Assembly (NCBI GenBank): GCA_038323615.1 | Contig: JBBQHC010000114.1 | Span: 1 to 9,794 of the forward strand | Length of the DNA: 9,794 nt | Source of the DNA: JBBKXP01 sp038323615 | GTDB taxonomy: Bacteria > Pseudomonadota > Alphaproteobacteria > Rhodobacterales > Rhodobacteraceae | Reading direction: 5' to 3' | Shown here: positions 1-6,726 of the stretch, piece after piece | Numbering within the stretch: the stretch's first letter is position 1 | Layout of the letters: each line of letters starts with the position of its first letter | Translations under genes and position numbers: made by a program | Notes under the pieces: generated by a model | Database searches by the model: none | Told to the model about the DNA's origin: nothing | What the model saw: only the letters and a program-made list of their open reading frames with translations

Positions 1-439
1 CGACCCAGGATTGCCCGGCGGCATAGTTGGTCGCCATCCATTCGGCAGCACCATCGGCGATTGGAGCGAGGAAGCCGCGCTTGGCCATGTCGGCCGCCAA
101 ACCCGGCTGCGGAAACACGGCGACGTTGGGGGCCGATCCGGCCTCGGCATCAATCACGATCTGCTGCTCGAAACTGTCGGACCCGACATAGCGCACGTCG
201 GCATTGGCGGCTTCGGCGAAATAGGCCAGGACGGCCTCGATTGCGGCCTGATCCGGCCCCAGCCAGGGGCCGAACACCGTGATCTGTTCGCCGGCCAGAT
301 CGGTGGCGTCGGCAAAGGCAGTGTAGCTGTCCCAGTTGAAATCGCCCTCGCCGGGCGCGAACATCAGGTGCGCTTCGGCATGGGCCGTGCCAGCCGTCAG
401 CGCAACTGTCGCCACAGAGGCGAACAGTGTCTTTTTCAT
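1..439 (-). CDS. aglE: Glucoside ABC transporter, periplasmic substrate-binding protein (AglE-like), partial
   Basis: This is the N-terminal 146 codons of a gene that continues beyond the left edge. The ATG at 439-437 is preceded by a strong GGGAGG ribosome binding site (minus strand, 446-451). Residues 1-21 form a Sec signal peptide: MKK, a hydrophobic stretch, and a cleavage site after AHA. The mature part contains ITVFGPWLGPDQ, a segment FEQQIVIDAEAGSAPNV, PQPGLAADMAKRGFLAPI and NYAAGQSWV. I recognise this pattern from AglE-type solute-binding proteins of alphaproteobacterial alpha-glucoside ABC transporters (trehalose, sucrose, maltose uptake). It would bind sugar in the periplasm and deliver it to the AglF/AglG permeases and AglK ATPase, which are probably encoded further left. 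It diverges from a LacI-family gene and a glucosidase, which fits sugar uptake. The exact substrate is uncertain because the neighbouring hydrolase is a GH1 enzyme, so a beta-glucoside is possible. Confidence 0.85.
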   Translation of the reverse strand, partial: MKKTLFASVATVALTAGTAHAEAHLMFAPGEGDFNWDSYTAFADATDLAGEQITVFGPWLGPDQAAIEAVLAYFAEAANADVRYVGSDSFEQQIVIDAEAGSAPNVAVFPQPGLAADMAKRGFLAPIADGAAEWMATNYAAGQSWV

Positions 440-500
440 GGTAATCCTCCCAAATGCGCGTTGCCGCGCGACATGTCTATCGTGGGCGCCCGGAATCACG

Positions 501-515
501 TTCAAAGCGCTTTGG
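501..515. promoter_or_regulatory. LacI-family operator 1 (aglE side)
   Basis: TTCAAAGCGCTTTGG contains the perfect palindrome CAAAGCGCTTTG (503-514) with the central CG typical of LacI-family operators. It matches the second site at 666-680 in 14 of 15 positions. It lies about 62 bp upstream of the aglE-like start codon, just downstream of the proposed minus-strand promoter. The likely binder is the adjacent LacI-family protein. Confidence 0.65.
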
Positions 516-523
516 ATAGTTTC

Positions 524-552
524 AAAATTGCCCAATTTCATGCCATTGTCAA
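524..552 (-). promoter_or_regulatory. Putative sigma-70 promoter for the aglE-like operon
   Basis: On the minus strand a perfect TTGACA (552-547) is followed after 17 bp by AATTTT (529-524), a weak -10. Transcription would start near 517, immediately before the operator at 501-515, which is a natural position for a LacI-type repressor to block it. The -10 region lies inside a small inverted repeat, AAATTG-CC-CAATTT (525-538). This was inferred by eye only. Confidence 0.4.
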
Positions 553-597
553 ACGGCCGATTGGCAACGGACGGTTTTTGCAGAACTTTTTGCGGTT

Positions 598-612
598 GCA
601 GCATGTTGCTGC
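598..612. repeat. Inverted repeat in the divergent regulatory region
   Basis: GCAGCA-TGT-TGCTGC is a perfect 6-bp inverted repeat with a 3-nt centre. It lies between the two operators, just upstream of the putative rightward promoter. Two TTTTTGC(A/G)G direct copies precede it (575-583 and 587-595). It could be an activator site or chance. Its sequence does not resemble the two operators. Confidence 0.3.
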
Positions 613-626
613 TATTTCGGAACCCT

Positions 627-655
627 TTGACGCTGCAAGCTGCATTGCGTAAGGT
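627..655 (+). promoter_or_regulatory. Putative sigma-70 promoter for the aglR-bglA-glk operon
   Basis: TTGACG (627-632) is separated by 17 bp from TAAGGT (650-655), a plausible -35/-10 pair. The expected start point near 662 would give a leader of about 25 nt. Operator 2 (666-680) falls inside this leader, so the regulator would repress its own operon. No biochemical support is available. Confidence 0.45.
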
Positions 656-665
656 GGGGCGAAAT

Positions 666-680
666 TTGAAAGCGCTTTGG
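666..680. promoter_or_regulatory. LacI-family operator 2 (autoregulatory side)
   Basis: TTGAAAGCGCTTTGG carries the palindrome AAAGCGCTTT (669-678) and differs from operator 1 by one base in 15. It ends 6 bp before the ATG at 687, downstream of the proposed -10. Binding here would block transcription of the regulator, glucosidase and glucokinase genes. The two palindromes are 165 bp apart centre to centre, which would allow looping by a dimer-of-dimers, but that is speculation. Confidence 0.65.
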
Positions 681-686
681 CCCGCC

Positions 687-1730
687 ATGTCGATGAATTT
701 GAAAGAACTTTCGCACAAACTGGGGTTGAGCCAAACCACTGTGAGCCGGGCATTGAACGGCTATCCCGAGGTCAGTGAGGCGACGCGCCAGCGGGTCCAG
801 CATGCTGCAAAGCAGCATGATTATCGCCCCTCCGCCCGCGCCAAAGGGCTGGCGACGGGCCGTGCGCTGGCCATCGGGCATGTGATCCAGACCTCGACAC
901 AGCATGAAATGGTGAACCCGATCTTTGCCGACTTCATCGCCGGCGCGGGCGAAACCTATGCCCGCAACGGCTATGAAATGGTCCTGTCGATTGCCGAAGA
1001 TGCGGCCGAAGAACAGGTTTACCGCGCTTTGCGTGCCCGCCGGGCCGTTGACGGCGTCATCGTCCACGCGCCACGCATGAATGACGCCCGGATCGCCCTG
1101 CTGAACGATATCGGTCTGCCCTTTGTGGTCCATGGACGGGCCAGCGGCATCGCCCTGCCCTACAGCTGGCTGGATGTGAACAACCGCTCGGCCTTTGGCC
1201 GTGCCACGACGTTCCTGCTCGATCTCGGCCACCGCCGGATCGGGCTGGTGAACGGGCTGGAATTCATGGATTTCGCGCATCGTCGCCGGGGCGGGTTCAC
1301 CGACGCGCTGGCCGCCCTTGGCGTTGCCGCCGACCCAACCATGATGCGGTCAGGCGAAATGACCGAAGAGTTTGGTTTTACCTCGGCCCGCGACATGCTG
1401 GCCGACGCCAACCCGCCAACCGCGTTTTTGGTTGCTTCGATCATCTGCGGCCTTGGCGTGCGCCGCGCCATCGAAGCCGTGGGGCTGAAAATGGGCCACG
1501 ACGTTTCGGTCATTATCCATGACGATGTGCTGTCGTATCTGCAGAACGGCGGCGCGGTGCCGATCTTTACCGCGACCCGATCATCGGTGCGCGAGGCCGG
1601 ACGGCTAGCCGCCGAAATGTTGCTGCACAACATCGCCACACCTCATGCCCCGGCCGCCAACATCCTGCTCGAGGCCGAGTTGATGGTCGGCGGATCAACG
1701 GGGCCGGCACCAAGTCAGGACACGCCATGA
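687..1730 (+). CDS. aglR: LacI-family transcriptional repressor of glucoside utilisation (AglR-like)
   Basis: A 347-residue LacI/GalR-family regulator of the usual family length. Residues 4-23 form the helix-turn-helix (NLKELSHKLGLSQTTVSRAL), followed by NGYPEVSEATRQRV and a hinge region RPSARAKGLATGR (47-59). The rest is the periplasmic-binding-protein-like effector domain: GHVIQ near 64, VDGVIVHAPR at 121-130, VVHGR at 147-151, LGHRRIGLVNG at 180-190, and a C-terminal ELMVGGSTG. The reading frame is open upstream to 336, but that part overlaps the divergent gene and both operators, so I start at ATG 687; ATG 693 is an alternative. No good ribosome binding site is visible. The HTH sequence resembles AglR-type repressors. 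The gene ends in an ATGA overlap with the glucosidase, so the two are translationally coupled. The inducer is probably the imported glucoside. Confidence 0.88.
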   Translation: MSMNLKELSHKLGLSQTTVSRALNGYPEVSEATRQRVQHAAKQHDYRPSARAKGLATGRALAIGHVIQTSTQHEMVNPIFADFIAGAGETYARNGYEMVLSIAEDAAEEQVYRALRARRAVDGVIVHAPRMNDARIALLNDIGLPFVVHGRASGIALPYSWLDVNNRSAFGRATTFLLDLGHRRIGLVNGLEFMDFAHRRRGGFTDALAALGVAADPTMMRSGEMTEEFGFTSARDMLADANPPTAFLVASIICGLGVRRAIEAVGLKMGHDVSVIIHDDVLSYLQNGGAVPIFTATRSSVREAGRLAAEMLLHNIATPHAPAANILLEAELMVGGSTGPAPSQDTP

Positions 1731-3049
1731 CCTTCAAACGCTCGGACTTTCCCGCCGGTTTCCTGTTCGGCGCCGCGACCGCCGCCTACCAGATCGAAGG
1801 CAGTCGTTTTGGCGGCGCAGGCCCCTCGCACTGGGACACCTTCGCCGCCACCCCCGGCAACGTGGTGCGGGCCGAAGACGGGGCAACCGCCTGCGACCAT
1901 TACCATCTGTGGGAAAGCGACCTTGATCTGGTCCGCGACGCCGGGATGGACGTCTATCGGTTTTCCACATCCTGGGCACGGGTCATGCCAGACGGACACG
2001 CAGCCAACCCCGAGGCGCTTGATTTCTACGACCGCCTTGTCGATGGGATGCTGGAACGCGGGCTGGAACCGTTCCAGACTCTCTATCATTGGGATTTGCC
2101 TGCCGCCCTGGCCGATCTTGGCGGCTGGTCCAACCGCGACACTGCATTACGATTTGCGGAGTATGTTGCCGTCATCACCGCCAGGATCGGCGACCGGATG
2201 GCAGGGATCACGACGATCAATGAACCTTGGTGCGTCGCCTGGCTGTCGCATTTCCTTGGCCACCACGCCCCCGGCCTGCGCGACATCCGGGCGACGGCGC
2301 GGGCGATGCACCACATCATGCTGGCACACGGGATGGGAATGACGGCATTGCGGGCGGCGGGAATGAAAAACTGCGGCATCGTGCTGAATTTCGACCGCAG
2401 TCTGCCGGTGGATGACGCCCCCGAAAACGTCGCCGCTGCCAATCTGCAAGACGCGATATACAACCGATGGTTCATCGAAGGGATGACGCGGGGCACCTAT
2501 CCAACTGCGGTACTGGACGGGTTCGCAGGCCATATGCCGGCCAACTGGCAAGAGGATATGACCGAAATCAGCCATCCGACCGACTGGCTGGGCGTCAATT
2601 ATTACACCCGCAGTCTGGTCCGTGCCGACCCTGAGGCGCCCTGGCCGTCGCTCGCCCCGGTGCCCGGACCGCTGCCCAAGACCCAGATGGGGTGGGAGAT
2701 TTTTCCGGACGGCCTGCACCATTTCCTGACCCGGATGGCGCGCGATTACGTCGGCGACTTGCCGATTTACGTCACCGAGAACGGCATGGCATGGGATGAC
2801 CGGGTGGAAAACGGTGCGGTTTATGATCCCGACCGCTCGGCGTTTATGGAAGCCCACATGCAGGCGACCCTGCGTGCGATCAAAGACGGCGCCAACGTGC
2901 GTGGGTTTTTCTACTGGTCGCTGCTGGACAACTATGAATGGGCCTTTGGCTATGAAAAGCGGTTTGGCTTGGTCCACGTCGATTTTGACAGCTTGAAGCG
3001 GTTGCCAAAAGCATCTTATCACGCCCTTGCGGCCGCGCTGGCCCGTTAG
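1727..3049 (+). CDS. bglA: Glycoside hydrolase family 1 beta-glucosidase
   Basis: A 440-residue GH1 enzyme, close to the usual 440-480. It hydrolyses terminal beta-glucosyl (or related) residues with retention of configuration. The (beta/alpha)8 barrel runs the full length. Visible hallmarks are the N-terminal FLFGAATAAYQIEG (12-25, sugar-binding Q22), YHWDLP (120-125, H121 and W122), the acid/base Glu166 in TINEPW, Y293 in GVNYYTR, the nucleophile Glu351 in IYVTENG, and the aglycone/glycone site YWSLLDNYEWAFGY (396-409, W397, E404, W405). There is no signal peptide, so it acts in the cytoplasm on imported sugar. AGGA at 1717-1720 sits 6 nt before the ATG, which overlaps the repressor stop by 4 nt. 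Related loci with AglE-type transporters often carry a GH13 alpha-glucosidase; here the hydrolase is GH1, so the substrate may be a beta-glucoside such as cellobiose. The class is certain; the exact substrate is not. Confidence 0.93.
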   Translation: MTFKRSDFPAGFLFGAATAAYQIEGSRFGGAGPSHWDTFAATPGNVVRAEDGATACDHYHLWESDLDLVRDAGMDVYRFSTSWARVMPDGHAANPEALDFYDRLVDGMLERGLEPFQTLYHWDLPAALADLGGWSNRDTALRFAEYVAVITARIGDRMAGITTINEPWCVAWLSHFLGHHAPGLRDIRATARAMHHIMLAHGMGMTALRAAGMKNCGIVLNFDRSLPVDDAPENVAAANLQDAIYNRWFIEGMTRGTYPTAVLDGFAGHMPANWQEDMTEISHPTDWLGVNYYTRSLVRADPEAPWPSLAPVPGPLPKTQMGWEIFPDGLHHFLTRMARDYVGDLPIYVTENGMAWDDRVENGAVYDPDRSAFMEAHMQATLRAIKDGANVRGFFYWSLLDNYEWAFGYEKRFGLVHVDFDSLKRLPKASYHALAAALAR

Positions 3050-3081
3050 CTCTGGCCAATTACGTAAGCTCTGGCCCATTA
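3038..3081 (+). repeat. Short imperfect tandem repeat at the glucosidase stop codon
   Basis: CTGGCC followed by a TTA-ending pentamer occurs three times: CTGGCCCGTTA (3038-3048), CTGGCCAATTA (3052-3062) and CTGGCCCATTA (3071-3081). The last two belong to a 15-bp unit, AGCTCTGGCCMATTA, repeated at 3048 and 3067 with one mismatch and a 19-bp period. The repeat spans the TAG stop (3047-3049) and most of the 45-bp gap before glk. It looks like local slippage duplication. Confidence 0.6.
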
Positions 3082-3094
3082 AAGGATCCCCGAC

Positions 3095-4072
3095 ATGGCC
3101 CATCCCGCAAACACCCTGTCATTGGTTGCCGATATTGGCGGCACCAACACGCGGGTGGCGCTGGCGGATGGGCGGCAGGTGTTGGACGGTACGATCCGGC
3201 GCTATGCCAATAGCGGCTTTCCGGGGCTCGAGGCGGTGTTGCACCAGTATATCAAGGACGAAGGCGGGGTCGATGCCAAGGCCGCCTGTGTCGCCGTCGC
3301 CGGGCCGGTGCGTGACGGGCGCGCGACGATGACCAATCTTGACTGGACCATCGACAAGGACGTGCTGAGACGCGCCACCAAGTCCGAAAACGTGGCGATC
3401 CTGAACGATCTGCAGGCCCAAGGCCATGCGATTGGCCACATTGATCCGGACCTGCTGCGCCCAATTCTGGTCGGCACTGCGGCGGGCGATCATGCCGCAA
3501 AACTGGTGATCGGTGTCGGCACCGGATTCAACGCGGCCCCGGTGTTTGACACGATCGGCGGGCGGCTGGTCTCTCCGTCCGAAAGCGGCCACATCAACCT
3601 GCCGGTGCGCACCGATGCGGACATGCGGCTGTCGATGTATGTAACCACTGCGCACGGGTTTCCGTCGGTCGAGGATGTCCTGTCGGGGCGCGGCCTGGAA
3701 CACGTTTATGGCTGGCTCGGCGCCGAAGCCGACAACCCGCGCGAGGCGCTGGCCAAGGACATCATGGCCGCCTGCGCCGACGGGTCAGACGCACGGGCGG
3801 TCGCCGCGGCGCGGGTTTTCGCGCGTTTTTTGGGCACCGTCGCAGGCAACCTCGCGCTGGTGCAGCTGCCGTTTGGCGGGGTGTTTCTGTGCGGTGGCGT
3901 GGCGCGGGCCTTTGCACCCTACCTGCACGATTTCGGCTTTGGCGAAGCGTTCCGCGACAAAGGTCGCTTTTCAGGTTTCATGGGCAATTTCGCGGTCAGC
4001 GTGGTCGAGGACGACTATGCCGCCCTCACTGGCTGCGCGGCGCATTTGGCTGCACCGAATTTTGACCTCTGA
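3095..4072 (+). CDS. glk: Glucokinase (ATP-dependent, bacterial Glk family)
   Basis: A 325-residue glucokinase of the E. coli Glk type, the usual length. It phosphorylates glucose to glucose-6-phosphate in the cytoplasm, here using glucose released by the upstream GH1 enzyme. Visible elements are the N-terminal phosphate-binding loop VADIGGTNTRVAL (11-23), VAVAGPVRDGR (67-76), the sugar-binding and catalytic pair N104-D105 in ILNDLQAQGHAI, the adenine/phosphate loop GVGTGFNAAP (140-149), glucose ligands E163 and H166 in SESGHINLP, E193 in SVEDVLSGRGLEHVY, and the ATP-site loop GGVFLCGGVAR (261-271). The ATG has an AAAGGA ribosome binding site (3081-3086) 8 nt upstream. It follows the glucosidase by 45 bp in the same orientation and is most likely the last gene of the operon controlled from operator 2. 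Confidence 0.94.
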   Translation: MAHPANTLSLVADIGGTNTRVALADGRQVLDGTIRRYANSGFPGLEAVLHQYIKDEGGVDAKAACVAVAGPVRDGRATMTNLDWTIDKDVLRRATKSENVAILNDLQAQGHAIGHIDPDLLRPILVGTAAGDHAAKLVIGVGTGFNAAPVFDTIGGRLVSPSESGHINLPVRTDADMRLSMYVTTAHGFPSVEDVLSGRGLEHVYGWLGAEADNPREALAKDIMAACADGSDARAVAAARVFARFLGTVAGNLALVQLPFGGVFLCGGVARAFAPYLHDFGFGEAFRDKGRFSGFMGNFAVSVVEDDYAALTGCAAHLAAPNFDL

Positions 4073-4245
4073 CAACATGACGACATGGTGATTGTTTGGT
4101 GGATCGGTGCGCGACCGACGTGAACGATAAATCGTGATTGTCCGGCGCAGCACCGCACCTGATCCGTTCCGCCACCGCGGCGCCGCCGGTTCAGTGGGGA
4201 TGGGCCGCCCCTGCCCACTAGGTGCAACGATAGTCTATCCAGCCC

Positions 4246-4269
4246 AAAAATTGGACGGCACCGTCTTTT
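4246..4269. terminator. Candidate bidirectional terminator between convergent glk and cckA
   Basis: GACGGCACCGTC (4254-4265) can form a short GC-rich hairpin. It is preceded by AAAAATT (4246-4252) and followed by TTTT (4266-4269), so a U run follows the stem on either strand. It lies 15 nt past the cckA stop and about 180 nt past the glk stop. The stem is short (4-5 bp), so it is a weak candidate. The rest of the 208-bp gap (4073-4280) holds small stem-loops at 4104-4118 (TCGGT/ACCGA) and 4124-4135 (ACGAT/ATCGT), but no convincing gene. Confidence 0.45.
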
Positions 4270-4280
4270 GCAGCCGCGGT

Positions 4281-6608
4281 TCAGGCCAACTGTCGTTGCA
4301 CCGTGGCCGTCAGATCGGCGAGCGAGAATGGTTTGGGCAGGAATACCGAATGCGGGATCAGCGATTGATGTTCGCCGAACGCGTCCTCGGCATAGCCCGA
4401 TACGAACACGACCTTGGTCGCCGGACGCTGTTCCAACGCCTCGCGCACCCATGTCGGGCCATCCTTGCCCGGCATGATCACGTCAGTGACGAACAGATCA
4501 ACGACCAGCGAAGGGTCGGTGAGCATGTCCAGCGCGGCCTCGGCGCTGTCCGCCTCGAGCACGGTATAGCCGCGCAGACGCAGCGCCCGACTGGCGAATG
4601 CGCGGACCGGCGCCTCGTCTTCGACCAGCAGGACAACGCCGTCGCCGTGCAGCGTGCTGGGGGCGGCGGCGGTCAGAGCCTTGGGCAGTTCGGCGGTTTC
4701 CTCGGCGGGGCGGTCGTGGACCGGCAGATACAGGGTGAACACGGTGCCCACTCCGACCTCGCTATCGACAAAAATGAACCCGCCGGTCTGTTTGACAATG
4801 CCATAGGCGGTGGAGAGGCCCAACCCGGTCCCCTCGCCGGTGCGTTTGGTTGTGTAGAAGGGTTCGAATATCTTGCCGATCTTTTCAGGCGGGATCCCGT
4901 GCCCTTCGTCGATCACCTTGACGAGGACATAGCGGCCCGCCGGAATGATGGCATGGTCGCGTTCAACCATTTCCGCCAAATTCAGATTTTCGGTTTCGAC
5001 CTTGATCTCGCCACCGCTGGGCATGGCGTCGCGGGCGTTGACGACGAGGTTCATGATAACCTGTTCCAGCTGCCGCTTATCGGCGCGGATCGGCAACAGG
5101 GCGGGGTCGTGGTTCAGCGTCAGCATCACCCTTTCACCGACCAGCCGGTTCAGCAAATGGGTCAAATCCGCCAGCGTGTCGCGCAGATCGACGATTTCGG
5201 GGCGCAGGTTCTGTTTGCGCGAGAAGGCCAGTAACTGACCTACCAGACTGGCGGCGCGATTTGCGTTTTGGTGGATCTGGATCAGATCTGAATAATCCTG
5301 ATCGCCCTGATCGTGGCGCAGCAACAGCAGGTCGCAATGGCCTGAAATCGCTGTCAGAAGATTGTTGAAATCATGCGCCACGCCGCCGGCCAACTGGCCG
5401 ATGGCCTGCATTTTCTGGCTTTGGACAAACTGCGCTTCAAGCGACTTTAACGCGGTGACATCGTTCAGGACTGCGATCAGATGTGCCGACGCGCCGGTGC
5501 CCGCCGGATTCAGCGAGACCTGCACAAATACGTCCTGTTGATCGTCGGTGCCGCGCAGAAACTGTGCCGCCCCGGTGCCACGGCCCATCCCGACCTCTTG
5601 CAGCCAGTCGATGATCGGGCGCCCCAAGCCTTCGAGCAGGTCGGACAGCCGGGTGCCATGCGCAATCTCGGCGCAGAGCAGGTCGCGCGCCTCGCGGTTC
5701 GAGGCGAGGATTTCCCCGGTCACCGCGACTTTCAACAGCGGCACCGGCAAATCCTCGATCGCATCCCAGTCGGCCGGACGTGCGCGCGCCCCGGCCGCTG
5801 CATCAGCAGGCAGCAGATAGATTTCTTGTCGCCCGCCCGCCCGTGCGACAATGGCCAGCAAGCAATCGGCGGGTCCATCAACCCCTTCGATCCGGTAAAC
5901 CCGGCCCGAGACCAGCTGCAACGGAGCGTTGAATAGTCGGTCGAGCGATTTGACCCGCGCCCCGATCATGCGGCGCAACGCTTCGTTCATATACAGAACC
6001 GTCCCCGATGGCCCCGCCGTCAGCATTGGCAGACTGACCCCGTCGATGCCCCGCGCACTTTGGCGGTCGGCCATATCTTCGAGCCGCCAAAGATAGGCAC
6101 CAGCATCGACCTGATGGACCGAGAGGCGGACATGACCCCGCCGCGTCACCACATCTTCGCGGGCGCCACCAAGTGCCTGCGCCCGGCTTTGCAACCGAAA
6201 CAGCACCGCGCCGGGGTTGGCGAACAGGTCGGCCAGACAGACAGTCAAGGTGGTGGGCAACGGATCATCTGTGCCACCGCGCCCGCGTGCCGCGGCGTTG
6301 CACATCTGCAGGTTGCCGTCGGTATCGGTCAGGTAGCTTGGCGTCGCATCGTGTTCGATCAGCCCGGCGACGGTATGGCGCACCCCATTCGCACCGCGTC
6401 GCGCCAGCAGGTACCGCCCGAATAAAATCACACCCGACGCCAGTAGGACCGCACCGCCGATCTGCATCCCGAGCACCAGTCTGAAGTCCGCCACAAGCCC
6501 GGCGAATCCAAGCACTACCGCGCCCGCGATTACGATCAACCCCACCGAAGGCAAGGTCCGGTCGGTCGTTAGCGCGCCTGTGCCCGCCACACTTTCAGCC
6601 TGCGACAC
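4281..6608 (-). CDS. cckA: Hybrid histidine kinase CckA
   Basis: A 775-residue membrane-bound hybrid kinase. CckA autophosphorylates and passes phosphate through its receiver to the phosphotransferase ChpT and on to CtrA, controlling cell cycle, motility and, in Rhodobacter, gene transfer agent. Two transmembrane helices lie at about 21-40 and 43-64 with almost no periplasmic loop. Three PAS-like regions follow (about 80-180, 185-265, 284-388). The H-box has phospho-accepting His412 in VAHDFNNLLTAI and continues as CDLLLLRH...QNANRAASLVGQLLAFSRKQNL, a strong CckA signature. The ATPase domain has N524 (LVVNARDAM), D567 (DEGHGIPP) and GEGTGLGLST (591-600). The receiver (about 657-775) has E663/D664, phospho-acceptor Asp709 (VTDVIMPG), S737 and K759. 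The start is GTG at 6608; an in-frame TGA at 6624-6626 rules out a longer form. AGG at 6612-6614 is close to the start. It lies downstream of rsmB after a 118-bp gap containing a CtrA-like box, so it probably has its own promoter. Confidence 0.92.
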   Translation of the reverse strand: MSQAESVAGTGALTTDRTLPSVGLIVIAGAVVLGFAGLVADFRLVLGMQIGGAVLLASGVILFGRYLLARRGANGVRHTVAGLIEHDATPSYLTDTDGNLQMCNAAARGRGGTDDPLPTTLTVCLADLFANPGAVLFRLQSRAQALGGAREDVVTRRGHVRLSVHQVDAGAYLWRLEDMADRQSARGIDGVSLPMLTAGPSGTVLYMNEALRRMIGARVKSLDRLFNAPLQLVSGRVYRIEGVDGPADCLLAIVARAGGRQEIYLLPADAAAGARARPADWDAIEDLPVPLLKVAVTGEILASNREARDLLCAEIAHGTRLSDLLEGLGRPIIDWLQEVGMGRGTGAAQFLRGTDDQQDVFVQVSLNPAGTGASAHLIAVLNDVTALKSLEAQFVQSQKMQAIGQLAGGVAHDFNNLLTAISGHCDLLLLRHDQGDQDYSDLIQIHQNANRAASLVGQLLAFSRKQNLRPEIVDLRDTLADLTHLLNRLVGERVMLTLNHDPALLPIRADKRQLEQVIMNLVVNARDAMPSGGEIKVETENLNLAEMVERDHAIIPAGRYVLVKVIDEGHGIPPEKIGKIFEPFYTTKRTGEGTGLGLSTAYGIVKQTGGFIFVDSEVGVGTVFTLYLPVHDRPAEETAELPKALTAAAPSTLHGDGVVLLVEDEAPVRAFASRALRLRGYTVLEADSAEAALDMLTDPSLVVDLFVTDVIMPGKDGPTWVREALEQRPATKVVFVSGYAEDAFGEHQSLIPHSVFLPKPFSLADLTATVQRQLA

Positions 6609-6627
6609 TACCCTGATGCCTTTTCAT
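6595..6627 (-). CDS. Possible 10-codon leader ORF overlapping the cckA start
   Basis: On the minus strand ATG at 6627 opens a frame reading MKRHQGSVAG and a TGA at 6597-6595. It overlaps the first 14 nt of cckA in the +1 frame. GGGGAA lies about 7 nt upstream of the ATG, a better-placed ribosome binding site than the one for the cckA GTG. Its translation could place ribosomes at the GTG (translational coupling) or compete with it. It may equally be chance; no peptide function is suggested. Confidence 0.25.
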   Translation of the reverse strand: MKRHQGSVAG

Positions 6628-6659
6628 GATTCGTTCCCCGCCAATCGACCGCAGAAACC

Positions 6660-6674
6660 TTAACCAAGCCTTAA
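6660..6674. promoter_or_regulatory. CtrA-like binding box upstream of cckA
   Basis: TTAACCAAGCCTTAA has the TTAA-N7-TTAA spacing of the alphaproteobacterial CtrA box; only the final C of the extended consensus (TTAA-N7-TTAAC) is absent on either strand. TTAA is scarce in this GC-rich window, yet two copies at exact spacing lie 52 bp upstream of the cckA GTG and a third lies at 6705-6708. Since CckA is the kinase that ultimately phosphorylates CtrA, this suggests feedback control. No clear -10 hexamer could be assigned. Confidence 0.5.
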
Positions 6675-6701
6675 TTCTGGCCAGACCATGTAGAACGGAC
6701 A

Positions 6702-6716
6702 GGGTTAATGCAACCC
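6702..6716. repeat. Inverted repeat just past rsmB
   Basis: GGGTT-AATGC-AACCC forms a 5-bp stem with a 5-nt loop, 10 nt downstream of the rsmB stop on the minus strand. No T run follows, so a Rho-independent terminator is not supported. It includes the third TTAA of the cckA upstream region and could instead be regulatory. Confidence 0.3.
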
Positions 6717-6726
6717 AAGGTTGCCG

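Noticed and set aside
336..686. Upstream in-frame extension of the LacI-family gene (117 extra codons)
   Set aside because: It overlaps the divergent aglE-like gene, both promoters and both operators; LacI proteins begin directly at the helix-turn-helix, which starts right after ATG 687/693.
2147..3103. Leftward open frame of 318 codons opposite the glucosidase
   Set aside because: Antisense to a clear GH1 gene with intact catalytic motifs; it arises from high GC at third positions.
3971..4153. Leftward 60-codon frame past the end of glk
   Set aside because: Mostly antisense to glk, basic random-looking translation, no supporting context.
4177..4208. Hairpin-like AGTGGG...CCCACT in the glk-cckA gap
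   Set aside because: The arms pair but with an internal mismatch and no T run; the hairpin at 4254-4265 is the better terminator candidate.
4134..5234. Long rightward open frame of 366 codons opposite cckA
   Set aside because: It is the antisense shadow of the kinase/receiver region; the product has no motif and typical shadow composition.
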